DNA from: Dipteronia dyeriana
Taxonomy: Eukaryota; Streptophyta; Magnoliopsida; Sapindales; Sapindaceae
DNA length: 64,000 nucleotides
NCBI GenBank assembly: GCA_032871835.1
Contig: CM065296.1
Coordinates: forward strand, 57,113,186 to 57,177,185
Direction: 5' to 3'
Each line of letters opens with the position of its first letter. Position 1 is the stretch's first letter. The notes beneath the pieces were generated by a model, which saw nothing but the letters and a program-made list of their open reading frames with translations, ran no database searches and was not told the DNA's origin. This document shows positions 21,652-32,002 of this stretch, piece after piece. The position numbers and the translations under genes are program-made.

Positions 21652-22038
21652 TTAGGGTGTTCGGATTTCTAAAATTTCCAAATGCTTAGGTTCAGCTGTA
21701 CTCGGTTTAAAGAGGTGTGCAACTGGAATGGTCTTTGGTCTGATTGAGGTTGTTGCTGATGCTAATTTAGACAATCCGTCAGCCTTTTCATTTTCTTCTC
21801 TGGGGATCTGAGCGATCTTGTATTCTTTAAATTTTTGGAGGAGCTGTTTCACGATGTCACGGTAGGCAATCATACCTTCGTCTTTGGCCTGGTACTCGTC
21901 CATAACCTGGTTGACAACTACCTGTGAATCACTAAATATCTCAACTTCATCTACCCCAAGAGCTATGCAGACTCTGAGTCCAGCTAACAATGCCTCGTAC
22001 TCGGCTTGATTATTGGTTGCTTTGAAATCAAATCTCAT
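21652..22038 (-). pseudogene. Gy1 second (archaeal-type) RNase H
   Basis: RFDFKATNNQAEYEALLAGL gives the catalytic Glu, IFSDSQVVVNQ the Asp, and REENEKADGLSKLASA the C-terminal acidic residue. The N-terminal strand with the first Asp (LYIDGSSNTHGSGAG) lies just upstream at the end of the preceding open stretch. This is the extra RNase H that plant Tat elements carry besides the normal one. A small lesion near 22055 separates the two stretches. Confidence 0.88.
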
Positions 22039-22059
22039 GGCACATTCAACATCATCTCT

Positions 22060-22473
22060 TTATGGGGTGCGAACTACGATCCCTGCCCCACTGCCATGAG
22101 TGTTTGAAGAACCATCAATATACAGTTTCCATGGGAAACTTTTATCCAACAGTCTTTTTGCTTCCAGGTTTGGTTCTGTGAACTCGGCTATGAAGTCTGC
22201 CACCGCTTGTCCTTTGAGGGAGGTTCTAGGGACATAATGAATATCGAATTCACTTAGCTTGATTGCCCATTTGGTAAGTCTTCCTGATATCTCTGGCTTT
22301 TGTAAGATTTGTCTTAATGGGCAATTGGTGAGAACCTGGATTGTATGGGCCTGAAAGTATGGTCTCAGCTTTTTTACAGTTGAGACCAATGCTAAAGCCA
22401 TCTTTTCTGCTTGTAAGTACCTTGTCTCAGCCGGTAAGAGTGCCTTGCTGGAATAATACAGTGGTTTCTGCAC
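22060..22473 (-). pseudogene. Gy1 first RNase H and connection, start of second RNase H
   Basis: PLYYSSKALLPAETRYLQAE, ALALVSTVKKLRPYFQ and QVLTNCPLRQIL are the usual gypsy reverse-transcriptase-linked RNase H segments, here without the full catalytic set, as is common when the second RNase H takes over. The end shows LYIDGSSNTHGSGAGIVV of the archaeal-type domain. The region between 22474 and 22730 is frame-shifted and contains stops. Confidence 0.85.
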
Positions 22474-22730
22474 TCCCTTTTCTGTTCTGGCTAAGACTGA
22501 ACTTGCTGCAAGCTCGGTTATTGACAGATACAGCTGAAGTATTTCCCCTTTTACGGTTTTGAGAGAACTGGAGCTTGTCCCAAGTACTCTTTTATTTTTA
22601 AGAATGCCTGCTCGTACTCTTTATTCCACTCGAGTCCTTTCCCTCTTTTGATTATCTTGAAGAAAGGTGCGCACCTGTCTGTAGCCCTTGAGATGAATCT
22701 TCCCAAGGAGGCTAAACACCCTGTTAAGCG

Positions 22731-23762
22731 TTATACCTCTTTCGATGTTTTAGGTGAGGTCATTTCTTGCAAAGCCAGGATCTTCTCGAGATTAACTTCG
22801 ATTCCTCTTTGATGGACTTGAAAACCCAAGAATCTCCCCGAATGGACTCCGAATAAACATTTGTTCGGGTTTAATTTCATCTTGTATCTTCTCAAAACAT
22901 CAAATGTCTCTCGGAGGTCCCGGGCATGCTCATCTGCCGAGATGCTTTTAGTCAACATGTCATCAATGTACACTTCCATGTTCCTTCCTATTTGCCTAGT
23001 GAAGATTTTGTTGACCAACCTTTGATACGTAGCACCTGCATTTTTTAAACCGAAGGGCATTACTGTGAAGCAATATAAACCCTTATCCGTTGTGAAAGCT
23101 ATTTTTTCTTCATCAGCTTTGTTCATCCGGATCTGATTGTATCCTGAGTAAGCGTCCATGAAGATAAGCAATTCATGACCTGCTGTGGCATCCACCAGCT
23201 GGTCTATCCTTGGAAGTGGGAAGCTATCCTTTGGACATGCCTTGTTTAGATCCGTGAAATCTACGCATATCCTCCATTGTCCATTTTTCTTCTGGACGAG
23301 GACTACGTTGGCGACCCACTGAGGGTAGCTGACTTTTCTGATTGATCCAGTTGCCAGTATCTTTTTCACCTCTTGTTTGATTGCTTGACTTCTTTCAGGA
23401 TTGAACGATATTCTCTTTTGTATTATCGGTTTTGCATTCGGGCTAACTGCAAGGTGGTGGGATATTACTCAGGCATCTATTCCGATCATATCTTCGTGAC
23501 TCCAAGCGAATACATCTTTGTATTCTCTAAGCAGATTGGTTAACTCTTGCTTGACTTTTCCATCCAAGTTGGCCCCGATCTTGATTTTCTTGTCCGGTTT
23601 GTCTTCTTCAAGTACTACTTCAACCAATTCTGTTTTGTATTCATTCGAGCCTTCCCTTAGATCCAGTTCGAATGACAAGGATTCTTCACACTTATTTGGC
23701 TGCATTATGGTGCACACTTGTTCAACATCATGCTTGTCTCTGTATACTGATAGGTTTGCTCT
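22731..23762 (-). pseudogene. Gy1 reverse transcriptase
   Basis: The best kept domain: PQWVANVVLVQKKNGQWR, FTDLNKACPKDSFPLPRID, FMDAYSGYNQIRM (first catalytic Asp), MPFGLKNAGATYQRLVN and the active site VYIDDML (about 22975), then NPNKCLFGV and GRFLGFQVHQRGIE. The 212 residues from 23369 to 22731 are uninterrupted. Stops at 23763, 23469 and 22731 stand where Gy2 has Arg, Arg and Gln codons (C-to-T changes). All motifs needed for catalysis are present, but the polyprotein cannot be made whole. Confidence 0.92.
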
Positions 23763-24600
23763 TCAGACCATCTCTTGGGATCCCTTGACTATCCCAACCC
23801 CTTGTTCTGTTGGGAACTTGATCATTAATGCATAAGTGGCCGTCACGACCCTTGTTTTATTCAGGAATGGCCGGCCCAATAATGCATTATACTGCCAATT
23901 ATCCAAGTCAACTACCACAAGTCGAGCAGGACAGTCCTCTGGCATGGTGCCATTCCGATCTTCAAAGGTAGTTTTACCGTTCCGAGTGACCTGACCTCTA
24001 TCCCCCTAAACCCTCTTAATGGAGTATGGAAATGCTGTAAATCTTTTCGGTCTAGTCTTAGCTGGTCGTATACGGCCACGCTTAGGATGTCTGTTGAACT
24101 CCCATTATCTATTAAAATTCTCCGGACTTCCCTATGGCCAATCCGGGCACTCATAACCAAAGCGTCATTACGTCGAACATCGACGCCATGGGAATCTGCC
24201 TCTGTAAAGACTATTGGGTCCCATCCTTCCTTTAACCTTGCTTCTATTGCTTCTCTGATTTCCTGAGTTCGTTCTCGGTTGCTTCTCCTAGTAGAGGGTC
24301 CTCCGAAAATTGTATGTATTATTTGATTGGCTTCGGGGCTGGTTCTTTGATTTTGACCAGGGTTGTGATTAACCTTAACTTCTTTCTTAGTTTCTGATCT
24401 CTCATCTTTTTTCAAGATTACATCCCGTAGGTTCCCTTCCCGAATAAGAGTCTCTAGGTAATCTCTTAGCTGAAAACACTTTGAAGTCTCATGCCCGGTT
24501 TCTTTGTAAAACCTGCAATACTTGGTTGTATCTCTCCGGGCGAACTGTGATTGTCGCCGTGGCTTTTGCACCATATTCTTCTCTTCCAAGATGGCTAAAA
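23763..24600 (-). pseudogene. Gy1 gag zinc knuckle and aspartic protease
   Basis: The 225-residue open stretch 24589-23912 starts with a single knuckle-like CRFYKETGHETSKCFQL, then a basic linker, then the protease: RRILIDNGSSTDILSVAVYD with the catalytic D-N-G. After a frame change near 23930 the protease ends with YNALLGRPFLNKTRVV. The knuckle deviates from the CCHC consensus, as in other Tat Gag proteins. Gy2 lacks this whole segment. Confidence 0.88.
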
Positions 24601-25987
24601 TTTCTTCTTGTTTATTCCGAAGAGGGGTGTAATTGGTATATCTGCCTCAGTATTTCTCTATGGACCGTTCGGCGTTGAGCCCATTACCCCTATCCTTGTT
24701 TTTCTCCTTGCCATTCCCTTTCCGTTTTTCCTTTTGATTCTGCCCCTTGGATTCAGTATTCTTCTGTTCGGGCTTTCCTCCATGCATATAGCTTCCTCCT
24801 GTAGCTATCTCTTCTTCCTCGGCCAGAGTGTATCCTCCTGCCATATCCATCATGTCAGCATACCTAGTCAACCGTGCTCTACTCAAATCAAAGGATAGTC
24901 GTCCATTCTGCAAGTTATTGGTGAAGGCAGCAATAATTGCTTCATCATTAGCACTGCCAATTTCTGATACTGGTTGGCCGAACCGGGCCAATTACTTTTT
25001 TGATGACTCGTCCTTCACTTGCTTTATTTGAGAGAGGTAGGCCACCGACTTCTTCTTGTGAACATTGCTCAAGAATTTCCTTGAGAAGCTCCTGCTCAGC
25101 TTGCTGAAATTTTTGATGCTTACCGAGGGTAGTCTTCCGAACCATCTTGACCCTGTGTTCCCCAGTGTTTGCGGAAAGTTGAGACACAATAGGGGGTAAC
25201 TGCAGGCATATTGAGCCATGGCACTTTTATAGCGTCTAACGTGCTCCTTTGGATCTGTATCTTTTTTGAATTGCTCCACATGCGGCATCCTGAATCTTTC
25301 TAGGAAAGGGGTCATAGTTTGATAGATCGTTACAACCATAACGATTGACCAATGCCTTCATCTGTCACCTGTTATTCTCAACTTCTCGAGTTAGGCTCTA
25401 GATCGTGACATCTCTGTCCCTCATTGGACTTCCCCGACTGTTAAACCTTTGAGTTATCGTCATTCTTTCCTTAGATTCTTCACTCTGATGACGGTCATCT
25501 CGTTGACTCAATGATGACGTTTACGATGGTGTTGATCACTATCTTCTGATGATGATAGACCTCTGCGCCGGTCGTATTTACGATGTCTGGCACGTACTGT
25601 TTGATTGTGGTCCAGCCTCTGGTGATGTTCCTCTTCATGTGTTTTCTGTCCAGCCGGGTTGATTGGGGAAGAGTTCTTTCTAGTTTCAAGCATAGTTATT
25701 CCTAGCCGAACCACCATCGAACGTAGCCATACGGGTGGATGATCGAGAGTATGTGCTCATGCAGCCAGTAGATCAATCCCTTCCCTTGCTGCGTCCGTCA
25801 CCAATTGCTGCAAGGCCTCTTGGAAACGCAGCGTAAGATCTCTGTTGGTTAGAGGAACTTGTTGGATCCCCGCCAGGTGCGCAGGTTGGTTTTCTGTGTT
25901 TGCTGCAAGATCTTGTGACGTATTGCCAACATGGAAATCGTCTGGTGATCTTTGGCCATTCCTTGAACTACTTCTGCTTCCTGCCAT
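24601..25987 (-). pseudogene. Gy1 gag (capsid)
   Basis: ATG at 25985-25987 (MAGSRSSSRNGQ) lies about 45 bases after the LTR and the primer-binding site, the most likely gag start. The capsid part (25339-24650) shows RMPHVEQFKKDTDPKEHVRR, LNFPQTLGNTGSRWF, SVAYLSQIKQ and AFTNNLQNGRLSFDLSRAR, a Retrotrans_gag type domain. The frame is the same from 25987 to 23912 but contains a TGA at 25757, a lesion between 25508 and 25339, a TAA at 24992-24994 and a break near 24620. Confidence 0.88.
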
Positions 25988-26014
25988 CGCTTTTAACAAG
26001 TTCGGAGGTTCAAC

Positions 26015-26031
26015 CCTCTTTCTAGCGCCAA
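26015..26031 (-). other. primer-binding site of Gy1
   Basis: The minus strand reads TTGGCGCTAGAAAGAGG right after the 5' LTR. It is not the Met-initiator type used by the copia elements here. I cannot name the tRNA from sequence alone. Confidence 0.65.
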
Positions 26032-26138
26032 TTGTTGACGTCGATTTCTGGATTAAGTCAGAAAAGCCAACAAGGATTGGATTTTGGCTATTGACTCAAA
26101 GAGAGAGAGGTTCAGAGAGAGTAACGAAGACAAGTTTT

Positions 26139-26175
26139 ACGTGGTAAAACTTTGATGACCCGAGAAACGTCCACG
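26139..26175 (-). promoter_or_regulatory. ACGTGG/CCACG hairpin motif, Gy1 5' LTR
   Basis: ACGTGG 26139-26144, CCACG 26171-26175. It lies about 140-180 bases downstream of the TATA box in element sense and so would be in the RNA leader. Confidence 0.5.
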
Positions 26176-26316
26176 GGTGGTTGAAGGATCAACCAAGCCA
26201 AAATCCACTATAAGAATATGATGTTTACAAGCTCTCGATCTCCTTTTTTTCTCTCTGTATTTGCTATGATTGTTCTATGCTATATTGCCTATATCTTTTG
26301 GAGCCAGATTATAGGT

Positions 26317-26326
26317 CTATTTATAT
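26317..26326 (-). promoter_or_regulatory. TATA box of the Gy1 5' LTR
   Basis: The minus strand reads ATATAAATAG, a canonical plant TATA box, at the matching position in all four Tat LTRs (15266, 26317, near 28014, 37781). Transcription would start about 30 bases further left. Confidence 0.65.
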
Positions 26327-26906
26327 GCTTATAGAACCCTAATCTGTTTTTTACAAGTAATGCAAGATCTTTGTATTTAATTGTGATTCGGTTACTTGCT
26401 TGAGGTTGATTTGTCTTCTTTCCTATTTCGGAGTCTCTTATGGAAATCGAGTGGGATTCTAGTAGTGTATTTCAATTTGGACTTGTTTCCTTATAAGAAT
26501 ATAGTCTTCGTAAAGAAATCAAGTTATTTCCTGATTGGGGACTCTTTTAACTTAATGTCCATTTTTTTGGGATTCCTTCCTGATGGATATCTTCGTGTAT
26601 TTAATGACTTAATCCGTGTGAAATAAGCACCAAGTTCTTACTCGAGTCGTATTTATTACCGAGTAAGAGTAATACCTAATGGTCCCGAGTAGCTCCGTTT
26701 GAGCCCGAGTGGAAGCGTTGTTTAACCAGTCCCGAGTGTTGTTAACTGATCCCGAGTAGGTTTCATTCTATATATGCTTACTCGGGCTTTTCTTCTCTTT
26801 AATGATGCCTCGTAGGATATTTCCTGAGTGCCCATTTGGGCGTCCACCTGACTATTCTCTCCTTCCTGTCAATGACGTGTATGCTTGGTAAAATTTACAT
26901 ACGACA

Positions 26907-27033
26907 ACTTTTTACAATTATAATAATTAAACTATAGATGCTATAAGATTTGTTAAACTAGAAATCATTTTATTAATATGAAAAAGTTTGGCAAATACAT
27001 TATTATACTCTTGCTATCGAGCTTAATCCCAAC
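26907..27033 (-). repeat. family-A copia LTR, copy X, part 3 (LTR end), with Gy1 target duplication
   Basis: Begins with the second ACTTT (26907-26911), continues ACAATTATAATAATTAAAC as in the other family-A LTRs, and ends AATCCCAACA, the outer end of the LTR. The three parts of X add up to about 2048 bases; intact copies are about 2.2-2.3 kb. Confidence 0.88.
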
Positions 27034-27762
27034 ATATCTGTGGATTGATACAAACAAAATCTTTTTCTTTGTTAGTCACAATAATCCTCCAAGAGAAAAA
27101 TCCAAGAACGTCCGGTCACTTGTGAATTATCAATCAATTTGATTGAAACTCACGTAAACCTAGATTCGATATCGTACACAAAACCTTTTAATGTAAAGGC
27201 TACTAGTGCACTATCGAATACAAAACGTTCTTTCTTCCTTTTCCTTTTTGCCGAATTTTCACACACCAATCTTTAGAATTAGAAGAATTTATCTAGAGCA
27301 AGGTCAAAATTCTCTACACTCAAAATTCCTCTTTCGCTGAAATTTTCTCTAAGAAAAATACCTTGTCCGAATTCTACTCTTAGAACTCTTGCTTGGCCGA
27401 ATTTTTTAGAACTTAGAATCATCATTGGCCAAAATTTAGAGCCTATATTTATAGGTTCACAAATCCTCTCATAAAGAGGATTTACTTTGTAGGCAAGAAT
27501 CTTATTCTTAGGTGGATTTACTTAGTGACTAAGAGTCCTTTTCAAAAAAGAAATCATTCCTACACCAAGACTCCTAATCCAACTCATTTGTGTATTTGTG
27601 ACCATATTAAAGACTTTCTATTTTTACTAGAAAAATAATTCCATTTATTTATCTACTTATCAAAAATAGTCTTTAATAGTAAATATACTACCAACAATAG
27701 TATAATATTATGAGACCTTATCCTAATAGGAAAAAGATTTTGACTTTAAATTAAATAATTAC
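27034..27762 (-). repeat. family-A copia LTR, copy Y, part 1 (3' LTR of copia A)
   Basis: Begins about 240 bases inside the LTR, directly at the end of copy X, with no spacer. It is collinear with 47400-48120. It is cut at 27762 by Gy2 after ATTAC and resumes at 38375. Near 27438-27450 it has the TATA-like CTATAAATATAG on the minus strand. Confidence 0.85.
27758..27762. repeat. target site duplication of Gy2, left copy
   Basis: ATTAC, repeated exactly at 38375-38379. Confidence 0.9.
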
Positions 27763-28609
27763 TGTTGACATCATTTTCTGGATGTGATAAAAGTCAACAA
27801 GATTGGATTTTAGCTGTGATTTCAAAGAGAAAGAGAAGGAGAATGTAATTATGACACAAGTCTTAGTGGTAAAACTCCGATGTCCGGAGAAAAGTCCACC
27901 TGTGGTCGAAAAAACAACCGAGCAAAAATCCACTATTGAAATAAAGATTTACAACTCTCGATCTCTCTTTTTTCTCTCTGTATATTGCTATATCTCTTTA
28001 TGATGAGATTATACGTCTATTTATATGTACATAGAACCCTAATCCTTTTTGTACAAGAAATGAAAGATTATTGTATTTAATTATGATTGGTTACTTGTTT
28101 GGAGTTATCTGTCTTCTTTCCTATTTCGGAGATTTGTAGAGAGATTGAATGGGACTCTAGTGATATAGTCCAGTTAGGAATTATTTCCTTATAAATGCGT
28201 AGTCTTTTTGAATAAATAAAATTGTTGTCTGACTTGGAACCTTTTTCCTGTTTGGTATTCTATTCATCTTGGAATTCTTCTTTGACGATGATATCTTTGA
28301 GTATTTTAACATGATTCTTAGTTCGTGAGCGAGTTATGTGCTGGGCTTTTTTATTCGGGTTTCTTCATATTTTCCCGAGTAGAACATGATGTTAGCTGGT
28401 CTCGAATGACGTCTTCTAATCCCGAGTAGAATATGACGTCAATTGATCCTGAGTAGGTTTTGCTTAATACTTATTTTTATACTTACTCGGGTTCCTCTTC
28501 TTTGGTGATATCTTGCGGGATATTTTTTGAATGCCTATTCGGATGTCCACCTGGCAATTTTATCCTCTTTGTCAATGACGTGTACATCTGATAAAATTTA
28601 CATATGACA
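27763..28609 (-). repeat. 3' LTR of Gy2 (left)
   Basis: 847 bases. The hairpin motif is damaged here (TTAGTGGTAAAACTCCGATG and GTCCACCTGTGG near 27863-27903), unlike the other Tat LTRs. Confidence 0.92.
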
Positions 28610-28622
28610 ATACCCCCTTAAA
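28610..28622 (-). other. polypurine tract of Gy2
   Basis: The minus strand reads TTTAAGGGGGTAT immediately before TGTCATATG of the LTR. Confidence 0.85.
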
Positions 28623-29100
28623 ATATTTTTACCGAATAGGCTTTCATTCCGAGCAAAAGTATTTTAATCAACCCTTCAATTTTTTACGTCTCATTAATGC
28701 CAGAGTAAATGTCTTGTCATAATGATGTGTCTTAATGGTGACCATGTAAATTCAATTTGCCTCATCACGTGAAATCTCAATGATTGCGACGTTTTGGAGT
28801 CCTGAAGGTCTTGGTCAGTTCTTCTCATAACATGTGTCCTCTATCGATTCATTTCTCGATACCATTTATGAGAAACGACTTATGAGTCCCCTAGTGCGCC
28901 GTCTATGTCATCAAATCTATCTTTGATTTTTCCCGCTTCTTAAGATCCTAAGGTTTTGTGCTATTATCCCTTTAAATGCTCCACTGAACGAAGTTGCCTT
29001 GGTTTATTCTCAGAGACTCAAACCAGAAATTTTCCAACATCAGATTTCATTGCGCAGAAAATCTCTATTCTCCGTTGAAGTTTTTAAAATAGGTTTTTTC
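28623..29100 (+). other. leader or promoter region ahead of the antisense gene of Gy2
   Basis: Conserved with 15859-16324 in Gy1. No start codon for the following reading frame can be fixed. Confidence 0.45.
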
Positions 29101-30228
29101 ACTCAAGTTTAGTTTTAATTGATCCATCTTCCCGTCGTCGACTCTTTACTATAGCTCTCGAGGCGCTTGATCATGGAGATTTTCAACTGGTTTCTTATGC
29201 TCATAGATTATTAGGGGAAATCCCCATTGACGAACCTCTTTTTTTAGATGTTGACGTTTCTGAGCTTTACTCTGACGCCCTTTTTAGTTCTGAATCTAGT
29301 TCTGAATCATCTATTTTTAAATCTGTCATTTCTTATCACATGGTACCTTTTCGATCGAGGATGGGGAAACATCAAAGTAAAAGTGAAGTCTATAAGCACA
29401 ACTCGAGCAGCGTCCAGATCAGGGAACAGATTATTGATGAGAAGAACATTGAAGAGAAGTTCAAAAAATCTTGTCTCTATTTTTCTATCAATCGTCCGAG
29501 TGTGTATGACACCGAGCCGAATATAGTCGGGGAAGATGAAATCGGGAGATATCATGCTCGGTTTGACTTAGATGACTCAGTTACTCTGTCTCCTGCTGGT
29601 GATAGAGCCGCATGGAACCCTCCCCTAGGAATGGTGGCAATTTATGGGTCCATGCTTTGTGTGGTGTCACTCTTCCTTTTTAGCCGTTTATTGCCTGGTT
29701 TCTAGCTAAAACAGGGATTGCTCCAGCCGAACTGGCCCCGAACAGCTACAATATTTTGATGTGCATATGGCATATGTTGAGCCAGATGAACCTGTCGCCG
29801 CCATCCCCAGGTGAGATCAGGCACTTCTACACACTAAGGCAATCTGGTCGGAAAGAGACTTATTTTCTCATGTCTAATCCGCCAAATTGATGGGTCCCTA
29901 AGGGGACAAAAGTGAATCGGGGAGTTGACACCTCTGATTATGCCAAAAAGAGGGGCTTTGTATGGGGATTCCTTTCGTCCAACAAGTACTGGAAGAACAG
30001 TTGGTTTTTCACTAGAGGGAACCTTGGACTTGAAGGACTCGGATGGTGCTAAAAGTTTCCCTGATGTATGGAACAAGAAAAAACTTGAATTTTACTATAC
30101 TGAGCTGAACAGACTTACTCGGGCTGCAGTTCGCACTTTGGAAAAAAGAGGTAGGTCTTATCTTTTCAATGAGAAGAAGATGATAGATCTTGGCTTCTTT
30201 AGCCAGATTTTAGGTTACTGCAGGCGAT
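29101..30228 (+). pseudogene. antisense gene (aORF) of Gy2, exon 1: gypsy-type transposon domain
   Basis: One frame is open from about 29101 (SSRRRLFTIALEALDHGDFQ) through LLGEIPIDEPLFLDVDVSEL to GMVAIYGSMLC near 29665, including the ATG at 29340. It has no stop up to there, unlike Gy1. A small deletion near 29660-29670 breaks it; the rest reads APNSYNILMCIWHMLSQMN, PPSPGEIRHFYTLRQ and NSWFFTRGTLDLK-like segments with a TGA at 29890 and a further frame change near 30020. It ends CGAT at 30228 before GTAAGT. Confidence 0.7.
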
Positions 30229-30294
30229 GTAAGTGATCTTTCTACCCCCTCTTTTTTTTAAAATGTTTCTTTTTGTCATCATCGTTTTTTTAAG
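30229..30294 (+). other. intron 1 of the Gy2 antisense gene
   Basis: GTAAGT at 30229, T-rich tract and acceptor TTTAAG at 30294; 66 bases against 86 in Gy1, at the same codon. Confidence 0.65.
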
Positions 30295-31077
30295 TGTATG
30301 ACTCAGACATCGTCTACGACATCCAAGCTCGCCAGGTGAAATCAATCCTTCAGGCGAGCCAAAAAGATGATTCTCGTCAAAGGAAGGAAGGTATTGCCCC
30401 GCTTGAGTCAGATGATAAAACTTAAGAGGTTGAAGCAGGGATCCCTGAGTACATCATCCAGTTGACTATAGGGGAATCTAGTGGTTCGAGCGGCCCACCT
30501 GATCATACTCAGAAATTGCTTGAAGACAGGGTGAGGCAAAGTGATGGTCTTGGTGAGAGGCCCGCTGAGTCGAGCTTCCCGGTTAAGGTTCCTATCTAGT
30601 GGTTGAGTGTCGAGGATAGAGATAAAACCTCTGAAGGATAAGTAAATATAGATCCTAACCTTTTTGTGTCCTTTCGGGATGATGAACAGGAAGACCCTTC
30701 AGCTGATCTTGGCTTCCACCGTTCTCGAGCTGAGAAATGGAAAGTGGTCGATTCTCCCACTCGTCCTTATAAGGTTCCTCGGATGGTTTCATTCATTGAC
30801 TCAAACGATGAGGATGCTGAGGCCGAGATTCCCCATGAAAGTTCATGTTGAAGTATCAACGGGTTCAGAGACTTCTGACCAGAACAGAGGCTCATTCCCC
30901 CCCGAGGTTGAAGATGTAAGGGCTGAATCTTCAAGAGGTCCTTCCTATCCTTCTCTCCTGGATATGCTTAGGGCAATGTCATATGGTCGGGCTTTCATCG
31001 GGGATGATCACTGGAGTCATTTCAGGGAAGCTTCTTTAAAGAGCTGTTTTCAGAATTTTTTCAACGGCGCGTCTTAT
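30295..31077 (+). pseudogene. antisense gene of Gy2, exon 2
   Basis: Encodes IQARQVKSILQASQK-like start, an acidic Ser/Pro-rich region with the basic segment RAEKWKVVDSPTRPYKVPR, FIDSNDEDAEAE, and ends SYGRAFIGDDHWSHFREAS...NGASY. There are stops near 30423, 30598, 30639 and 30849 and a frame change near 30840. The order matches Gy1 exon 2. Confidence 0.65.
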
Positions 31078-31144
31078 GCAAGTTTTATTCCCGACTCTTA
31101 TTATTTTTTATCTTGTCTAGATTTTTAATTAAACTCCCTTGTAG
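31078..31144 (+). other. intron 2 of the Gy2 antisense gene, GC-AG type
   Basis: The donor is GCAAGT instead of GTAAGT, a known minor donor; acceptor CTTGTAG at 31144. It has the same phase-0 position as in Gy1. Confidence 0.65.
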
Positions 31145-32002
31145 ATGGTGCCCGAGTTTGTTGAGCTGGTTTAGACGTAACAACATCAAGCCGATCGAAT
31201 AAGACGTTTTGAAGCTCAGCTGAAAAAGAGCAAGGATAATCGTGCTCGGGTTGAATAAGCTTATCAAAAGAAGGTGGGCTCTGCCCAAGTGTTTGCCGAC
31301 CACTGTTTGGCAAAGCATGTAGAGGCCGAGGAAAGAGCTTCTTTGGCAGAGGAGAAGGCTATGTCACTTCAAAACTTATTGTCTTCTGCCCAGGAATCGA
31401 TGCTTAAAGCCGAACAGGAAGCGGAGCAGTCCAAGTCGACATATGAACAGAAGATCAAGGACTTGGAATGCCAAGCTTTGACGGTCGAGTCCCTATCCAA
31501 AGAGGCCAGGCTGGAACTTGAAATCCATGGGGTTGATCGTTTTAAAAGATCTCCTGCTTATGATGCCCTTCTCTTTCAGGAATTTCAGCGAGGGCTAGTT
31601 TCAGCTGGTGAATTTTTTAAGGTCAAGAGTCAGGCAACTGAAATAGCCCGAACCAACTGGGACCTGTCGATCAAGAACCACGTGGATCGATCCCTAGAAT
31701 CTCTTTGGACTCAAATAAAAGAGTGGAGAGCTTATTTCCGCAGTCAAGGTAAAGAGCCCTATCCCATGCATTTGAAGGTTCCATCAGAGCATTCTCTCTC
31801 GAACTTTTATACCAGTCAGGAGATCAGCGTAGAAAGTTTGGTGCCTGATGTCAGTCTGATCCCTGGAGAAGATTACAGTGAATGGATGGATGATTTGGTC
31901 GATATAATTAATTGGCCTTCAAATGAAAGTCTCCTCCATGAGTACGAAACTGTGCCCGACCCGAGCATCGGCAAGAGTTCCAATTCCTCCTCCCAGCCTT
32001 AA
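31145..32002 (+). pseudogene. antisense gene of Gy2, exon 3: coiled coil and C-terminal domain
   Basis: MVPEFVELV at 31145 is followed by TAG at 31172 and TAA near 31256; from 31274 on, 242 residues are open to TAA at 32000-32002. Coiled coil: AEERASLAEEKAMSLQNLLS, AEQSKSTYEQKIKDLECQ. C-terminal blocks as in Gy1: RFKRSPAYDALLFQEFQRGL, EWRAYFRSQGKEPYPMHL, DYSEWMDD. Gy2 lacks the stop that Gy1 has in the middle of the coiled coil. Similarity to Gy1 is highest in this exon. Confidence 0.72.

Larger units (their letters stand above)
14982..26906 (-). mobile_element. Ty3/gypsy Tat-type retrotransposon Gy1, complete with both LTRs
   Basis: 11,925 bases bounded by LTRs 14982-15845 and 26033-26906 (TGTTGACGTC...ATGACA or ACGACA) and an exact ACTTT duplication. 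Element sense is minus: 5' LTR on the right, primer-binding site at 26015-26031, gag, protease, reverse transcriptase, RNase H, a second RNase H, integrase, then a plus-strand spliced gene, polypurine tract and 3' LTR on the left. The second RNase H and an antisense gene behind pol are known marks of the plant Tat group. In the first 155 bases the two LTRs differ at seven positions, so the insertion is not recent. All genes carry lesions. Confidence 0.95.
26033..26906 (-). repeat. 5' LTR of Gy1 (right), with promoter
   Basis: 874 bases. In element sense it starts TGTCGTATGTAAATTTTACC and ends TCGACGTCAACA. It holds the TATA box, the ACGTGG/CCACG motif and several CCCGAGT/CTCGAGT repeats near 26640-26760. 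Confidence 0.92.

Noticed and set aside
24948..25187. 79-codon minus-strand frame overlapping Gy1 gag
   Set aside because: It is a shadow of the capsid frame, which carries the recognisable gag motifs.
26033..26906. CCCGAGT/CTCGAGT repeats in the Tat LTR as a CRISPR or operator array
   Set aside because: They are short imperfect repeats in a U3 region; enhancer-like repeats are plausible, but nothing more can be supported.
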